A stretch of DNA of 64,000 nucleotides from an uncultured Clostridia bacterium (GTDB lineage: Bacteria; Bacillota; Clostridia; TANB77; CAG-508), in contig CAKMVZ010000002.1 in NCBI GenBank assembly GCA_928721915.1, positions 94,356 through 158,355 on the forward strand, written 5' to 3'. Below the pieces are notes generated by a model, which did not search any database, was not told the origin of the DNA, and saw nothing but the letters and a program-made list of their open reading frames with translations. Of this stretch, positions 47,877 to 57,141 are shown one piece after another (the stretch's first letter is position 1; each line of letters starts with the position of its first letter). A program made the position numbers and the translations under genes.

Positions 47877-49064
47877 ATGAGTTATGCTATCGTAAGAAAT
47901 GAAAAATTAACACGAGCAGAAATAAATGGAAAAGGTACTCACAATGATAGAAAAGCAAAAAATCACACTAATAAAGATATTGATCCTACAAGAACACATT
48001 TGAATTATTATATTAAGAAAAACGAACTAACATATACAAAAGAGTTTGATAAATATTTGAAAGATAATAATGTGCAAGGTCATCTTCGCAGTAATAGTAT
48101 AATAATGTGTCAAATGGTATTCACATCAGACCAAACTTTTTTTGATAAAATTGGAGAAAAAGAAACAAAAAGATATTTTGACGAATGTTATAAATTTATA
48201 TGTGATTACAAAAATCTTGGAGAAAAGAATATAATATCAGCAGTAGTACATTTGGATGAAGGAGCACCACATATGCACTTAATGTTTGTTCCTGTTGTTC
48301 ACACAAAAGATAAAGAAGGAAAAGATATTGATAAAATTTGTGCAAGAGATTTCTGGAAAAGTCGAGATAGTTATAGAAAATTGCAAGACGCCTACTTTAA
48401 GCATGTGCAATCAAAAGGCTTTGATTTAGAAAGAGGTATGTTTGTAGAAGATACTAATAGAAAACATTATACTGTTGAAGAATATAAAAAGGTTACAAAT
48501 TACGAAAATACCAAGAAAATTTTAAATGAAATAAAATTAGAATTGCCAGATACTCCAGATATTACAGATATTAAAGTAAATAGATTGTCAAAGAAAAGAG
48601 ATGAAAAAATATTAGAAGAAATTATAAAACCTAAAGATGATTTGATTAAAGAATTATATAAAGATAACCTTTCTTTGCATAAAGAACTATCAAAACAATC
48701 CAAACTTATTGATGAGGCTGAAAAATATCAAAAAGAACGAGATAAAATTCTTGCTGATAATCAAGCATTGCATAATCAAGTTGAAAATATTAAGTCAGAA
48801 TATAAAGAAAAGAAATTTGATTTAGAATGGGACTATAAAAAACAAGTTAAAAAATTAGAGAAAGAAAATAATCATTTGCACAAAATTATAGATAAATTTT
48901 ATGAAACAGTTGATAAATTTATAGTTTGGATTTGCCATAAATTTGGCATTGGAGAATCAAAAGAATTAATTAAAAACTTTCAAGAAGAAACTCGCGCTTT
49001 TATTGACCCTGTAAAGCAATTAGAACACGAAGAAAGAGAGAAAGAATGGGATTTAGAACTATAA
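47877..49064 (+). CDS. mob: MobV-family relaxase (Mob/Pre)
   Basis: 395 residues. MSYAIVRNEKLTRAEINGKG is the MobV motif I start; the metal-binding motif III is AVVHLDEGAPHMHLMFVPVV; FWKSRDSYRKLQDAYFKHVQ and KGFDLERGM follow. The C-terminal 150 residues are a long coiled coil. It nicks oriT and leads the strand in mobilization. Start: ATG 47877 has AAGGAGG ten bases upstream; a GTG at 47865 overlaps the RBS and is rejected. Confidence 0.95.
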   Translation: MSYAIVRNEKLTRAEINGKGTHNDRKAKNHTNKDIDPTRTHLNYYIKKNELTYTKEFDKYLKDNNVQGHLRSNSIIMCQMVFTSDQTFFDKIGEKETKRYFDECYKFICDYKNLGEKNIISAVVHLDEGAPHMHLMFVPVVHTKDKEGKDIDKICARDFWKSRDSYRKLQDAYFKHVQSKGFDLERGMFVEDTNRKHYTVEEYKKVTNYENTKKILNEIKLELPDTPDITDIKVNRLSKKRDEKILEEIIKPKDDLIKELYKDNLSLHKELSKQSKLIDEAEKYQKERDKILADNQALHNQVENIKSEYKEKKFDLEWDYKKQVKKLEKENNHLHKIIDKFYETVDKFIVWICHKFGIGESKELIKNFQEETRAFIDPVKQLEHEEREKEWDLEL

Positions 49065-49122
49065 ATCTACTCATAAATGCAAAAATAGCAAGAATGGAAA
49101 CTTGCTATTTTTGTTTTTACAA

Positions 49123-49917
49123 TCAATTACCTGTACTTCTGTATTTATTTAAAGCTATATTCCATAACTTTACTGCAATTATCCATAAAATAATTGCAAT
49201 AAAAGGAGATAAATATAACATATAATTATTTAATCCTAAATAATCCATTGTTGGATAATATGCAACAAATGCAAAAGGTAAAATTATAGTTATCAATATT
49301 TTTATAAATCTATTATATATATCAATCGGATATTCTGCAAACGTATATATCTTATAAAAAGACCAAATTACTTCATTAGATTTATATGTCCAAAAAGATG
49401 ATATACTAAATATTGTATTTATTGCACCAATTATTAAGGCTCCTATAACACTAAAGAAGATAATTTTCGCAACTAACAATATAGTAATCGGTATAGAAAG
49501 CTCAATTAGCATATATATTGTTATCCCTAAGCCTATAAAAAAATCGGCTAGTGATACAAATTCTCTTGATGCCCCTATAATAGAAATTAAAGGATGCACT
49601 GGTCTTAATAGGATTTTATCAAATTCTCCATTTTGCATATATTTCGGTCCAATATCATATAAACCATCAAAACAATATCCAGATATTCCTATGGCAATTC
49701 TTGTTACTCCATATAATAATAATATTTGTTGAAAATTCCAACCTGCTATATTCTCAGTATTTTGGAAAACAATGAATATAAAAATCAAACTAACTGCTTG
49801 TACAATTAGTTGTGATATAATTCCTACAATACAATCTAGTCTATAAATTAAAATTTCTTTCAAAGAAATCTTGAGAAATGATAAATATAAACTTATATTA
49901 TCTAATATTTTCTCCAT
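49123..49917 (-). CDS. ABC-2 family exporter permease (second subunit)
   Basis: 264 residues with six hydrophobic spans and the pattern of ABC-2 family permeases of the DUF990 type (QILLLYGVTRIAIGISGYCF, GEFDKILLRPVHPLISIIGA). Start ATG 49917 follows GGAGG after five bases; ATG 49929 lies before the RBS. It overlaps closely with the upstream permease gene, so an operon with 49919 and 50661 is clear. Substrate unknown. Confidence 0.88.
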   Translation of the reverse strand: MEKILDNISLYLSFLKISLKEILIYRLDCIVGIISQLIVQAVSLIFIFIVFQNTENIAGWNFQQILLLYGVTRIAIGISGYCFDGLYDIGPKYMQNGEFDKILLRPVHPLISIIGASREFVSLADFFIGLGITIYMLIELSIPITILLVAKIIFFSVIGALIIGAINTIFSISSFWTYKSNEVIWSFYKIYTFAEYPIDIYNRFIKILITIILPFAFVAYYPTMDYLGLNNYMLYLSPFIAIILWIIAVKLWNIALNKYRSTGN

Positions 49918-49918
49918 T

Positions 49919-50710
49919 TTATCCTCCATTAATTGTAATATTTTTTACTGCATGATTAAAGAAAATTCTTGCAATAAAATATAAGATAATACCCCATATA
50001 ATTTGTTTAATAATAATAAAGAATATTTCATTCATTTCAATATTACCTAGCCATATATTAACAGGTGTATATATTAATTCTTTAAAAGGTAACCACTTTG
50101 ATATTTCTTGAAACCATAATGGAAATAATGTAATTGGAGCGATTATTCCTGAAAATATTTGTATTATCGCCTTTCTGAGTATTTGCATTCCCCATATTGA
50201 ATTAGTATAAAAACCTACTGTGCCAACTATCATTTGTATAAAGAATGTTATGGGTACACCTAATATCATAACAAAAATACATAAAATAAAGTCCAACAAG
50301 TTTGCAGGTAACACTAATTGCCAAAAAAATGAACATATAATAAAGGTTGCAAATCCTACTACTGATGCAAAAGCTAATTCTCCTAAATTTACACCAAAAT
50401 AGTATTTAAAATAAGAAATAGGATTTAATAATTCTCTATTTATTTGTCCGTTTCTAATTGAATGTGCTATATCTTCATTTATTCCCCATAAAGCAAATGA
50501 ACTAAATGTTATTACTAATATATAATAAGTTATCATTTCTGCTATTGTAAAACCTCCAGCATTGCCTGTTTGATAATATATTGCCTGCCATACAAAGATA
50601 TATACGATTACTTCTATTATTCTATTAAATGTAAAAAGATAAAAATTTGATTTGTATATATTATATCTTTTCAATTGCATTTTTCCCAATGCTATCATTG
50701 TTTTCACCAT
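49919..50710 (-). CDS. ABC-2 family exporter permease (first subunit)
   Basis: 263 residues, six hydrophobic spans (VIVYIFVWQAIYYQT, MITYYILVITFSSFALWGIN). RNGQINRELLNPISYFKYYF is the cytoplasmic loop typical of the family and resembles the equivalent loop in the partner. It overlaps the ATPase gene by 50 bases, with AAAGGGGC before ATG 50710. Forms the heterodimeric channel with 49123. Confidence 0.88.
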   Translation of the reverse strand: MVKTMIALGKMQLKRYNIYKSNFYLFTFNRIIEVIVYIFVWQAIYYQTGNAGGFTIAEMITYYILVITFSSFALWGINEDIAHSIRNGQINRELLNPISYFKYYFGVNLGELAFASVVGFATFIICSFFWQLVLPANLLDFILCIFVMILGVPITFFIQMIVGTVGFYTNSIWGMQILRKAIIQIFSGIIAPITLFPLWFQEISKWLPFKELIYTPVNIWLGNIEMNEIFFIIIKQIIWGIILYFIARIFFNHAVKNITINGG

Positions 50711-51704
50711 TTTTATATGCCCCTTTATAGATTTCTTTTAATATATCTTCTAATTCGGATTCTCGCATATGAATATCTTCTATTACACAATATTCCGATA
50801 TATCGTTCATAATTTTTACTATTGTTGTTTCATCATGTTTAAATTTTATCTTCATTTTATTTTCATTTTCTTCTATAATTTCAAAATTATTAGATTTTAA
50901 TTTATCTTTAATGCTTAGATTTTTAGAACTAACTATAAGTTCTGCTAAGGTATATTTTCCATATATATCTTTGAACTTCTGTTTTTCACCATCATAAATT
51001 ATTTGTCCTCTATCTAAAAGTATTATTCTATCACATACATCTTCAATATCTTTTAAATCATGTGTTGTCAAAATTACTGTCGTTTTCTTTTCTTTATTTA
51101 TTTCTTTAATAAATTTTCTTATATTTTCTTTTACAAAAACATCTAAACCTATTGTTGGTTCATCTAAATAAACTATTTTAGGGTCATGTAAAAATGTTGC
51201 CGCAATTTCACATCTCATTTTTTGTCCTAAACTTAAGTTTTTTACCTGTTTATCTAATAAATCTTCTAAATCAAGTATCTCAGTAAATCGTTTTAAATTT
51301 TTCCTGTATTCATTTTCTGGAATTTTAAACATCTTTTTAATTAATCTAAAAGATTCAATAACAGGTAAGTCCCACCACAGTTGTGTTTTTTGCCCAAAAA
51401 CTGCTCCTATATTTTTATTATTTTGAATTCTTTTTTCATTAGGTACTAATCCATTTACCACAATTTCTCCTGAAGTAGGAGTTAATAGTCCTGTCAACAT
51501 TTTTATTGTAGTTGATTTCCCTGCTCCATTTTCTCCAATATAGCCAACTAATTCTCCTTTTTGTATTTCAAAGTTTATATGATTAACTGCTGTTAACTCT
51601 TTATACTTTGGTCTAATTAAGTTTTTAAAATATCCAACTAAACCATCTTCTTTTTCTATGATTTTATAAGTTTTTACTAAATCTTTTACTTCTATAATTG
51701 CCAT
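50661..51704 (-). CDS. ABC exporter ATP-binding protein
   Basis: 347 residues. LVGYIGENGAGKSTTIKMLT (Walker A), NIGAVFGQKTQLWWDLPVIE (Q-loop), LSLGQKMRCEIAAT (signature), IVYLDEPTIGLDV (Walker B) and TTHDLKDIEDVCD (switch His). The FGQKTQLWWDLP block is typical of ATPases paired with the DUF990-type ABC-2 permeases. A C-terminal 80-residue extension follows. ATG 51704 has AGAGGAG. Cargo of the element, perhaps protecting against a toxic compound. Confidence 0.92.
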   Translation of the reverse strand: MAIIEVKDLVKTYKIIEKEDGLVGYFKNLIRPKYKELTAVNHINFEIQKGELVGYIGENGAGKSTTIKMLTGLLTPTSGEIVVNGLVPNEKRIQNNKNIGAVFGQKTQLWWDLPVIESFRLIKKMFKIPENEYRKNLKRFTEILDLEDLLDKQVKNLSLGQKMRCEIAATFLHDPKIVYLDEPTIGLDVFVKENIRKFIKEINKEKKTTVILTTHDLKDIEDVCDRIILLDRGQIIYDGEKQKFKDIYGKYTLAELIVSSKNLSIKDKLKSNNFEIIEENENKMKIKFKHDETTIVKIMNDISEYCVIEDIHMRESELEDILKEIYKGAYKNGENNDSIGKNAIEKI

Positions 51705-51745
51705 TTTCTACTCCTCTTTTTCTTTTTAGCTCTGTCATATCTCTG

Positions 51746-52744
51746 TCATTGCTCTGTCAATTTATATTTTTTATTTGGCGATTTTTCATTATTATCAGTA
51801 GTTTCAATTTTTTTGTCTTGAAGAAATTTTCTTAAAATTCTTCTAACTGTACTGTCAGAAATTTTAGTTTCTTCAATAATATCTTTTGCTCCAATAATAA
51901 CATTTTTCTTAATACATTCTAATACTTTTTGTTCGTTTTCAGAAAGTAATAACATAGATTTGTCTTTCATTTCTTTTGAATTATTCATTTCATCTATTGT
52001 ATCATTTATCATTTTTAGCATAAACTCTATAAATTCTGTTGAATTTCCAGCATTATTACAATTTTGAATAGCAGTATAATATTCTTCTTGATTTTCCTTT
52101 ATCATACTTTCAATAGGTAAATAAGTAAATGCTTTTTCCCAATGTGAAAGAATTGCAGTTTGCCATAATCTTGCTGTTCTTCCATTTCCATCGTGAAATG
52201 GGTGTATAAATACAAATTCATAATGAAATATAGAAGATAAAATTAAAGGATTTATTTTATCTTTAACTTCAGTCATCCAATTAAATAAGTTATCCATTAA
52301 ACTAGGTACTAATCTATGTGGTGGACAAGTAAAAATACATATATCTCTATCATAAACACCTTCGCCATGATTTCTAAATTTACCTGCATCTTTTTCAATT
52401 AAAAAAGTTAGTATTCCGTGTATTTTCTTTAAATCTTCTACAGAATATGGATTTACCTTATCAATTTGCTCATAAGCATTATAAGCATTTTTAACTTCTT
52501 GAATATCTTTTTGTTCTCCAATTACAGGTTTTCCATTTATTACATCTTCAACTTGAAATAATGATAATTGGTTATTTTCTATTGCTAAAGATGAATGTAT
52601 TGACCTAATTCTTGATTTTCTTCTCAATTCTGGGTATTTATTTAAACTTTCAAAATAATTTGCTTCTCCAATTTTTTTCATTATATCTGACACATAATTT
52701 AACATTTTATCAGTTATTGTATATGGTGGGTAATTTATTTCCAT
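51746..52744 (-). CDS. Fic-domain protein with inhibitory motif and winged helix
   Basis: 332 residues. The catalytic motif HPFHDGNGRTARL is complete, so it should transfer AMP (or another nucleotide part) to a hydroxyl side chain. The N-terminal SIHSSLAIENNQLS fits the (S/T)xxxE(G/N) inhibitory helix of class II Fic proteins, so it is self-inhibited. The C-terminal 70 residues look like a winged helix (KDIIEETKISDSTVRRILRK). It may act as a regulator or as a toxin-like stability gene of the element. GGAGG precedes the ATG. Confidence 0.92.
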   Translation of the reverse strand: MEINYPPYTITDKMLNYVSDIMKKIGEANYFESLNKYPELRRKSRIRSIHSSLAIENNQLSLFQVEDVINGKPVIGEQKDIQEVKNAYNAYEQIDKVNPYSVEDLKKIHGILTFLIEKDAGKFRNHGEGVYDRDICIFTCPPHRLVPSLMDNLFNWMTEVKDKINPLILSSIFHYEFVFIHPFHDGNGRTARLWQTAILSHWEKAFTYLPIESMIKENQEEYYTAIQNCNNAGNSTEFIEFMLKMINDTIDEMNNSKEMKDKSMLLLSENEQKVLECIKKNVIIGAKDIIEETKISDSTVRRILRKFLQDKKIETTDNNEKSPNKKYKLTEQ

Positions 52745-52808
52745 TTGAAACCTCCAATCATATATGTATTATATCACAAACTTATCAATATAACACAAAC
52801 TATTATTA

Positions 52809-53927
52809 TTATTTTTGTTTACTTTCTACTAACCATTTATAAACTTCGTCTTCTGTAAGTTTACCTTTCTTCATTTTATTAACTTTATCTTTAGCTTCTC
52901 TTTTCCATTGTTCAAAATCTTTTTGAATTGTTTTGCTATCTTTATTTCTTTGTGCTATCATGAATTTTTGTCTGTATATTCTTCTATAAAGTGCTTGTGC
53001 TTTATTATTCTCTAAATTTTTCTTATATTGTTCATTTGCACCTTTTTCTTTACAAGTTGGGCTTTGATCTACATTTGCTAAATCACAATATATTTCATTT
53101 TGTCTATAATTAGGTATAAAATATCTACCACAATTTAAACAAGTTTTAATTTGTAAATTTTCGTGTCTTACAATTTGGTCTAATACTGCAAAACATATAC
53201 TTGTTAGTTTTTTACTTGTATATACATTATGTAATTCTAATTCTTGGTCTTTATTTTTTATTCCATCTATTAAATTTTTTAAAGTTTCATTATGATATTT
53301 GTTATGTATGTTTATATATGTATCTGTTATAATTTCAATTTCTTGTGAATATGTATAAAAATCATTATCTTTTATTGTATAAGCAATAAATTTGGCTAGT
53401 TTATCTTCTTCTTTTAATTCTTCATTTCCATTCAAATTATAAACAAAATCTACACATTTTCTAAAATTTTCTTGCCATTCAATAAACCTGTCGCTACCTG
53501 TGTCATATATATCTTTTATAATTCTTTTAAATTCCGCATCATCAATAAATTTATCGTTTTGAGTATAACTATATGGCACATAATCTTTTACTAGTTCATA
53601 GCCATAAGCATAAAAGAAAGTATTATATGCAGTTTCATAAGTAGTAAAATCTGCATTTAGAAAGTTTATTAAAATCGCTCCTATGCTTTCTACATAGTGA
53701 ATGTATATAGTAGAAGGTTGTCTTATTATTTCTTTCTTCTTATTTAATTTTGTTTTAGATATATCTTTTTCTAGTTTTAAGAATAGTCTTGTTTCATCAT
53801 CTGGATCTATTCTATCTCTTTTTACATTATATAAATATAATGGTGTTGCATAATGCTCTTTCTTTTCCTCTAAATCAAACCATATATAGAAATCATCATA
53901 TATGTTTACACGAGGTAATTCTCTCAT
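52809..53927 (-). CDS. DUF6076-like zinc-ribbon protein
   Basis: 372 residues from ATG 53927 (GGAAGGGG upstream; an ATG at 53960 lacks an RBS). The C-terminal third has a zinc-ribbon CLNCGRYFIPNYRQNEIYCD followed by SPTCKEKG and a basic helical part (YRRIYRQKFMIAQRNKD); this arrangement is familiar from integrative elements of Clostridia. The N-terminal part is unlike known domains. The biochemical role is unknown. Confidence 0.7.
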   Translation of the reverse strand: MRELPRVNIYDDFYIWFDLEEKKEHYATPLYLYNVKRDRIDPDDETRLFLKLEKDISKTKLNKKKEIIRQPSTIYIHYVESIGAILINFLNADFTTYETAYNTFFYAYGYELVKDYVPYSYTQNDKFIDDAEFKRIIKDIYDTGSDRFIEWQENFRKCVDFVYNLNGNEELKEEDKLAKFIAYTIKDNDFYTYSQEIEIITDTYINIHNKYHNETLKNLIDGIKNKDQELELHNVYTSKKLTSICFAVLDQIVRHENLQIKTCLNCGRYFIPNYRQNEIYCDLANVDQSPTCKEKGANEQYKKNLENNKAQALYRRIYRQKFMIAQRNKDSKTIQKDFEQWKREAKDKVNKMKKGKLTEDEVYKWLVESKQK

Positions 53928-54195
53928 AAATATTCCCCTTCCAAAAATAAATATGAACAATTTTATAAAAATATTTCAAATTGTATTGACAATTAAATTA
54001 TATCATAGTATAATGACAATGTCAAGCAATATTGTACTATTGTTCACGATAAAAAGTTGCTACAGATAACAGCCAATATCAAATGACAACAAGTGAATAT
54101 TAAATTGACTATTTCAAAAGAATAGTCAATAGGATTTTTATGTTCAAAATCTTGCAAACAAAAAGTCAACCAAATTTGAAAGGAGATATTTAAAG

Positions 54196-54660
54196 TTGGA
54201 AAATCGAGAAAATATTTTAGACATGTACTTTAATAAACATCTAAAACAAAAAGAAATTGCTACAATAGTTGGTGTTTCTAAACAATATATTTCAAAAGTA
54301 ATAAAAGCTGATAGCAGATGTAAAGAAGAAAAACAAACCCGTAAAGATGAAAATGCTATTAAACGAAAAGATTATTTAAAAGAATATTATAAGAATTATG
54401 ATAGACCAAAGATAGAAGATAATTCCTATGAACAACTACAAGCATTATTATATCAAGATTCATTAGAGTTATCATATTCTAGTAGCAATATAAATGACTA
54501 TGCTTTTGCTAAATATAATTCTAGTATTTATCACAGAGATAAAAACGGAAATTTAAAACTTAACAAAGGTATAAAAGTTGGTAATGATGTTCCAAAAACA
54601 ATAAATATGAACATTCCTGTTCCAACTCAAAAATACAAATATAAATGTTATAGTATGTAA
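54196..54660 (+). CDS. Helix-turn-helix protein of the element, TTG start
   Basis: 154 residues. Residues 1-40 contain an HTH (DMYFNKHLKQKEIATIVGVS followed by KQYISKVIKAD). The rest is Lys/Tyr-rich without a known domain. The start is TTG 54196, with AAAGGAG eleven bases upstream. It is the first gene of the right-hand int module and is probably a regulator of excision or transfer. Confidence 0.78.
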   Translation: MENRENILDMYFNKHLKQKEIATIVGVSKQYISKVIKADSRCKEEKQTRKDENAIKRKDYLKEYYKNYDRPKIEDNSYEQLQALLYQDSLELSYSSSNINDYAFAKYNSSIYHRDKNGNLKLNKGIKVGNDVPKTINMNIPVPTQKYKYKCYSM

Positions 54661-54728
54661 ACAAAGGATTTACTTGAGTAGTAGGTCTTTTTTATTTTGC
54701 AAATTTTTAAGAAAGGAGGACTATCAAA

Positions 54729-54935
54729 ATGGGTACTATTAAAGAAAACTATCAAATGATGTTTACTACATACCCTGATTTAGTAAACATTCAAGAATTA
54801 AAGCAAATGCTTGGAATTGGTGTAAATCTTGCATATAGATTAGTAAGAAATAATACTATTCCATCAATTAAAGTAGGTAGAGAATATAAAATACCAAAAA
54901 GAAATGTTATAGCATATCTAACAAAAAATGACTAA
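54729..54935 (+). CDS. xis: Excisionase
   Basis: 68 residues, a MerR-like winged helix: NIQELKQMLGIGVNLAYRLV, then IPSIKVGREYKIPKRNVIAY, as in the excisionase family of Tn916-type elements. AAGGAGG precedes the ATG and the integrase follows by 92 bases. It would direct the integrase to excise. Confidence 0.9.
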   Translation: MGTIKENYQMMFTTYPDLVNIQELKQMLGIGVNLAYRLVRNNTIPSIKVGREYKIPKRNVIAYLTKND

Positions 54936-55027
54936 AGACTAGATTTTAAACTATTATGGTGGTATTATATTATCAATATTAATAGTAGGTTAAATTAAGT
55001 CTGTTATTAAAAGAAAGGAGTTAAAAA

Positions 55028-56266
55028 ATGGTAACAGTAAGCCTACAAGAAAAAAATGGTTTTTATCATGCCGTAGTAAATTATAGAGATGATAATGGAA
55101 AAAGAAAACAAAAATGGTTTTCTACAAAATTAAAAGTAAGAGGAAATAAAAAACAAGCTCAAGCAAAAGCTGAAGAAATTAGACAAGAATTTGAAAATGA
55201 ACTTAATTCTACTCAAAGCAGAAAAAATAATATTGTAAAAACTGATGTATTATTTTTAGATTTTTTAAATGAATGGTTAAAAATTGTAAAGAAAACTATT
55301 GAGCCTTCAACTTATAATTCTTATGAGCAAATAGTAAATGATAGAATAACAAAATATTTTACAAAAAATAAAATTAAATTAGTAGATATACAAGCAATAG
55401 ATATTCAAGAATATTATAATACTTTGTTTAGTGATGGGCTTTCTGCAAATACAGTTATTCATCATCACGCTATTATAAGAAAAGCTCTGGATTATGCTTA
55501 TAAAATGGATGTTATACAAAATAATCCTGCTGATAAAGTGCAAAGACCTAAAAAAGAACAATATATTGGTAGTTTTTATAATGAAAATGAATTAAATGAA
55601 TTGTTTGAAAAATCTAAAGATGATCCATTAAATCTTATGATAAGAGTTGCTTCATATTATGGCTTAAGAAGAAGTGAAGTTTTAGGTTTAAAATGGGATG
55701 CTTTTGATTTTGATAATAAAACAATTACTATTAAACACACTGTAACTATTGGAAAAATAGACGGAAAAAGACAAATTTACTCTAAAGATAGAACAAAGAA
55801 TAAATCAAGTTATAGGACATTACCTTTAATTGATGATATTGCTGATAGACTATTGGAATTAAAAGAACAACAAAAATATTTTAAAAAAGCTTTTGGAAAA
55901 TCTTATTACAAAAAAGATAAGGAATATGTATTTGTTAAACCTGATGGAAAATTAATAAGACCCGACTATGTATCAGAACATTTTAAAAGCTTATTAAATA
56001 AATTAGGATTAAGACATATTCGTTTTCACGATTTAAGACATTCTTGTGCAAGTTTGCTACTAGCTAAAGGTATTCCTATGAAAGCAATACAAGAATGGTT
56101 AGGACATTCTAACTTTTCAACTACTGCAAATATATATGCTCATTTAGATAGTAATTCAAAACAGCTTTCAGCCCAAGCAATTACAAGTGCTTTTAAAACA
56201 AAAAAAGAAATTGAGGAATTAGGCTCTTCAACTTCTTCTAATAAATTAGTAGCTTGTGCAAACTAA
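55028..56266 (+). CDS. int: Tyrosine integrase (Tn916/ICEBs1-type)
   Basis: 412 residues: an N-terminal arm-binding AP2-like domain (VNYRDDNGKRKQKWFSTKLK), a core-binding SAM-like domain (TYNSYEQIVNDRITKYF) and the catalytic domain with Arg in YYGLRRSEVLGLKW, His-x-x-Arg in RFHDLRHSCASLLL, and the Tyr nucleophile in TANIYAHLD. AAAGGAG lies before the ATG. It ends three bases before the element-borne tRNA-Leu gene on the opposite strand, consistent with integration into tRNA-Leu. Confidence 0.96.
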   Translation: MVTVSLQEKNGFYHAVVNYRDDNGKRKQKWFSTKLKVRGNKKQAQAKAEEIRQEFENELNSTQSRKNNIVKTDVLFLDFLNEWLKIVKKTIEPSTYNSYEQIVNDRITKYFTKNKIKLVDIQAIDIQEYYNTLFSDGLSANTVIHHHAIIRKALDYAYKMDVIQNNPADKVQRPKKEQYIGSFYNENELNELFEKSKDDPLNLMIRVASYYGLRRSEVLGLKWDAFDFDNKTITIKHTVTIGKIDGKRQIYSKDRTKNKSSYRTLPLIDDIADRLLELKEQQKYFKKAFGKSYYKKDKEYVFVKPDGKLIRPDYVSEHFKSLLNKLGLRHIRFHDLRHSCASLLLAKGIPMKAIQEWLGHSNFSTTANIYAHLDSNSKQLSAQAITSAFKTKKEIEELGSSTSSNKLVACAN

Positions 56267-56269
56267 TTT

Positions 56270-56356
56270 TGGTGCAGGTAGTGGGAGTCGAACCCACACG
56301 CCATTTCTGACAATGGTTTTTGAGACCATCCTGTCTACCAGTTCCAGCATACCTGC
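56270..56356 (-). tRNA. tRNA-Leu(CAA), complete, carried by the element
   Basis: 87 bases with CCA. Acceptor strands GCAGGTA and TACCTGC pair fully; the anticodon stem ATGGT/ACCAT holds the loop CTCAAAA (anticodon CAA, reads UUG); a long variable arm (class II) and a T arm GTGGG-TTCGACT-CCCAC are present. It lies inside the element limits, next to the integrase, and is not the same sequence as the split host tRNA-Leu. It can replace the gene that the element breaks. Confidence 0.95.
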
Positions 56357-56390
56357 ATATTTAATTAAAATTTATAAAAAAATACATTTG

Positions 56391-56408
56391 GTTAGATTTT
56401 GGTTAGAT
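56391..56408. repeat. Right-end GTTAGAT direct repeats
   Basis: GGTTAGATTTTGGTTAGATA: two copies of GGTTAGAT spaced 11 bases, mirroring the copies at the left end. Confidence 0.6.
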
Positions 56409-56494
56409 ATTTAATAAAAATTAAATTCTACCAAAACCTAAACCTGTATATTTATCAATACTTTTAAGAATTACTATTAAAAAAATCCATTTAG

Positions 56495-56534
56495 ATTTTG
56501 AGTGCTGTGCGTATACCAATTTCGCCACAACGGC
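56495..56534 (-). pseudogene. 5' half of the split tRNA-Leu(CAA) gene (element attachment site)
   Basis: On the minus strand GCCGTTG, the D arm region (GGCGAAATTGGTATACGC) and the 5' strand of the anticodon stem (CAGCA) lead to ACTCAAAAT, after which element sequence begins. Joined to the half at 46775-46826 through the shared nine bases it makes an 83-base class II tRNA with anticodon CAA. Confidence 0.9.
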
Positions 56535-56688
56535 ATATATTTTAAGTACTAAATTATTTTAGTACTAAATTATTTTAGCACAAAATATTTTTATTGTCTA
56601 GTATTTTTTTTATTTTGCCATTTATAATTTTTACTTTTTACTAGTTATAGTTTGAAAACATTTTTTAGTTTTATAATTCTATCATAAT
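56535..56688. other. Intergenic region right of the element
   Basis: AT-rich, with a direct repeat of a TACTAAATTATTTTAG-type sequence (56549-56580). It would hold the promoter of the split tRNA on the minus strand. No gene visible. Confidence 0.4.
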
Positions 56689-56719
56689 CAAAAACCGTTC
56701 CTAAAATGGAACGGTTTTT
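56689..56719 (-). terminator. Terminator of the thioesterase operon
   Basis: On the minus strand AAAACCGTTCC pairs with GGAACGGTTTT, followed by TTGATTATG. Confidence 0.85.
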
Positions 56720-57139
56720 TTATTCTTCAATTAATTTTTCAATTTTTGCATAATATTCAGGAAAATGTTTTTTGAAGTTTAGTGGCTTTAAAGTTTTGCT
56801 ATCTGCCCAAGCATGCTCTGTTTTTCCTGTTGCAATTGGTTTTTCAATACCTTCTTTATAAACTTCATAATTAAATATTATCCTTGCTGGTGTTAGTTTA
56901 GATATATTTACTCTAATTTTTAAAACATCTTCATATGTAGATGGAAGCATGTATTTACAAGACAATTCTGCTAAAGGTAGCATTATTCCCTCTTCTTCCA
57001 TTTTTGTATATGTAATACCTATATTTTTTATAAGTTCTGTACGTGCAAGCTCAAACCATATTGGATAAACTGAATGATGAGTTATACCCATTTTATCTGT
57101 TTCTGCATATCTAACTGTTACTTCTATTTCTTTATACAT
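56720..57139 (-). CDS. Acyl-CoA thioesterase (YbgC/4HBT hotdog family)
   Basis: 139 residues. VRYAETDKMGITHHSVYPIW FELARTEL carries the catalytic Asp of 4-hydroxybenzoyl-CoA thioesterase-like enzymes; LAELSCKYMLPSTYEDVLKI and GKTEHAWADSKT complete the hotdog fold. AAGGAGAG lies before ATG 57139, and the gene overlaps the end of the upstream gene region by two bases or so. It probably hydrolyses short-chain or phenylacetyl-type acyl-CoA; the substrate cannot be fixed. Confidence 0.9.
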   Translation of the reverse strand: MYKEIEVTVRYAETDKMGITHHSVYPIWFELARTELIKNIGITYTKMEEEGIMLPLAELSCKYMLPSTYEDVLKIRVNISKLTPARIIFNYEVYKEGIEKPIATGKTEHAWADSKTLKPLNFKKHFPEYYAKIEKLIEE

Positions 57140-57141
57140 TT

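Larger units (their letters stand above)
46818..56503. mobile_element. Integrative mobilizable element inserted in a tRNA-Leu(CAA) anticodon loop
   Basis: Bounded by direct repeats of ACTCAAAAT (plus strand ATTTTGAGT, 46818-46826 and 56495-56503). It contains a MobV relaxase, an ABC-2 type exporter (two permeases and an ATPase), a Fic protein, a DUF6076-like protein, an HTH protein, an excisionase, a tyrosine integrase and a complete tRNA-Leu(CAA). GTTAGAT direct repeats near both ends are candidate integrase arm sites. No type IV secretion genes are visible, so transfer would need a helper. No in-frame CGG occurs in its genes. Confidence 0.9.

Noticed and set aside
46775..56356. Element-borne tRNA-Leu as the reconstituted host tRNA
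   Set aside because: Its acceptor (GCAGGTA/TACCTGC) does not match the displaced half (CAACGGC), so it is a separate gene inside the element.
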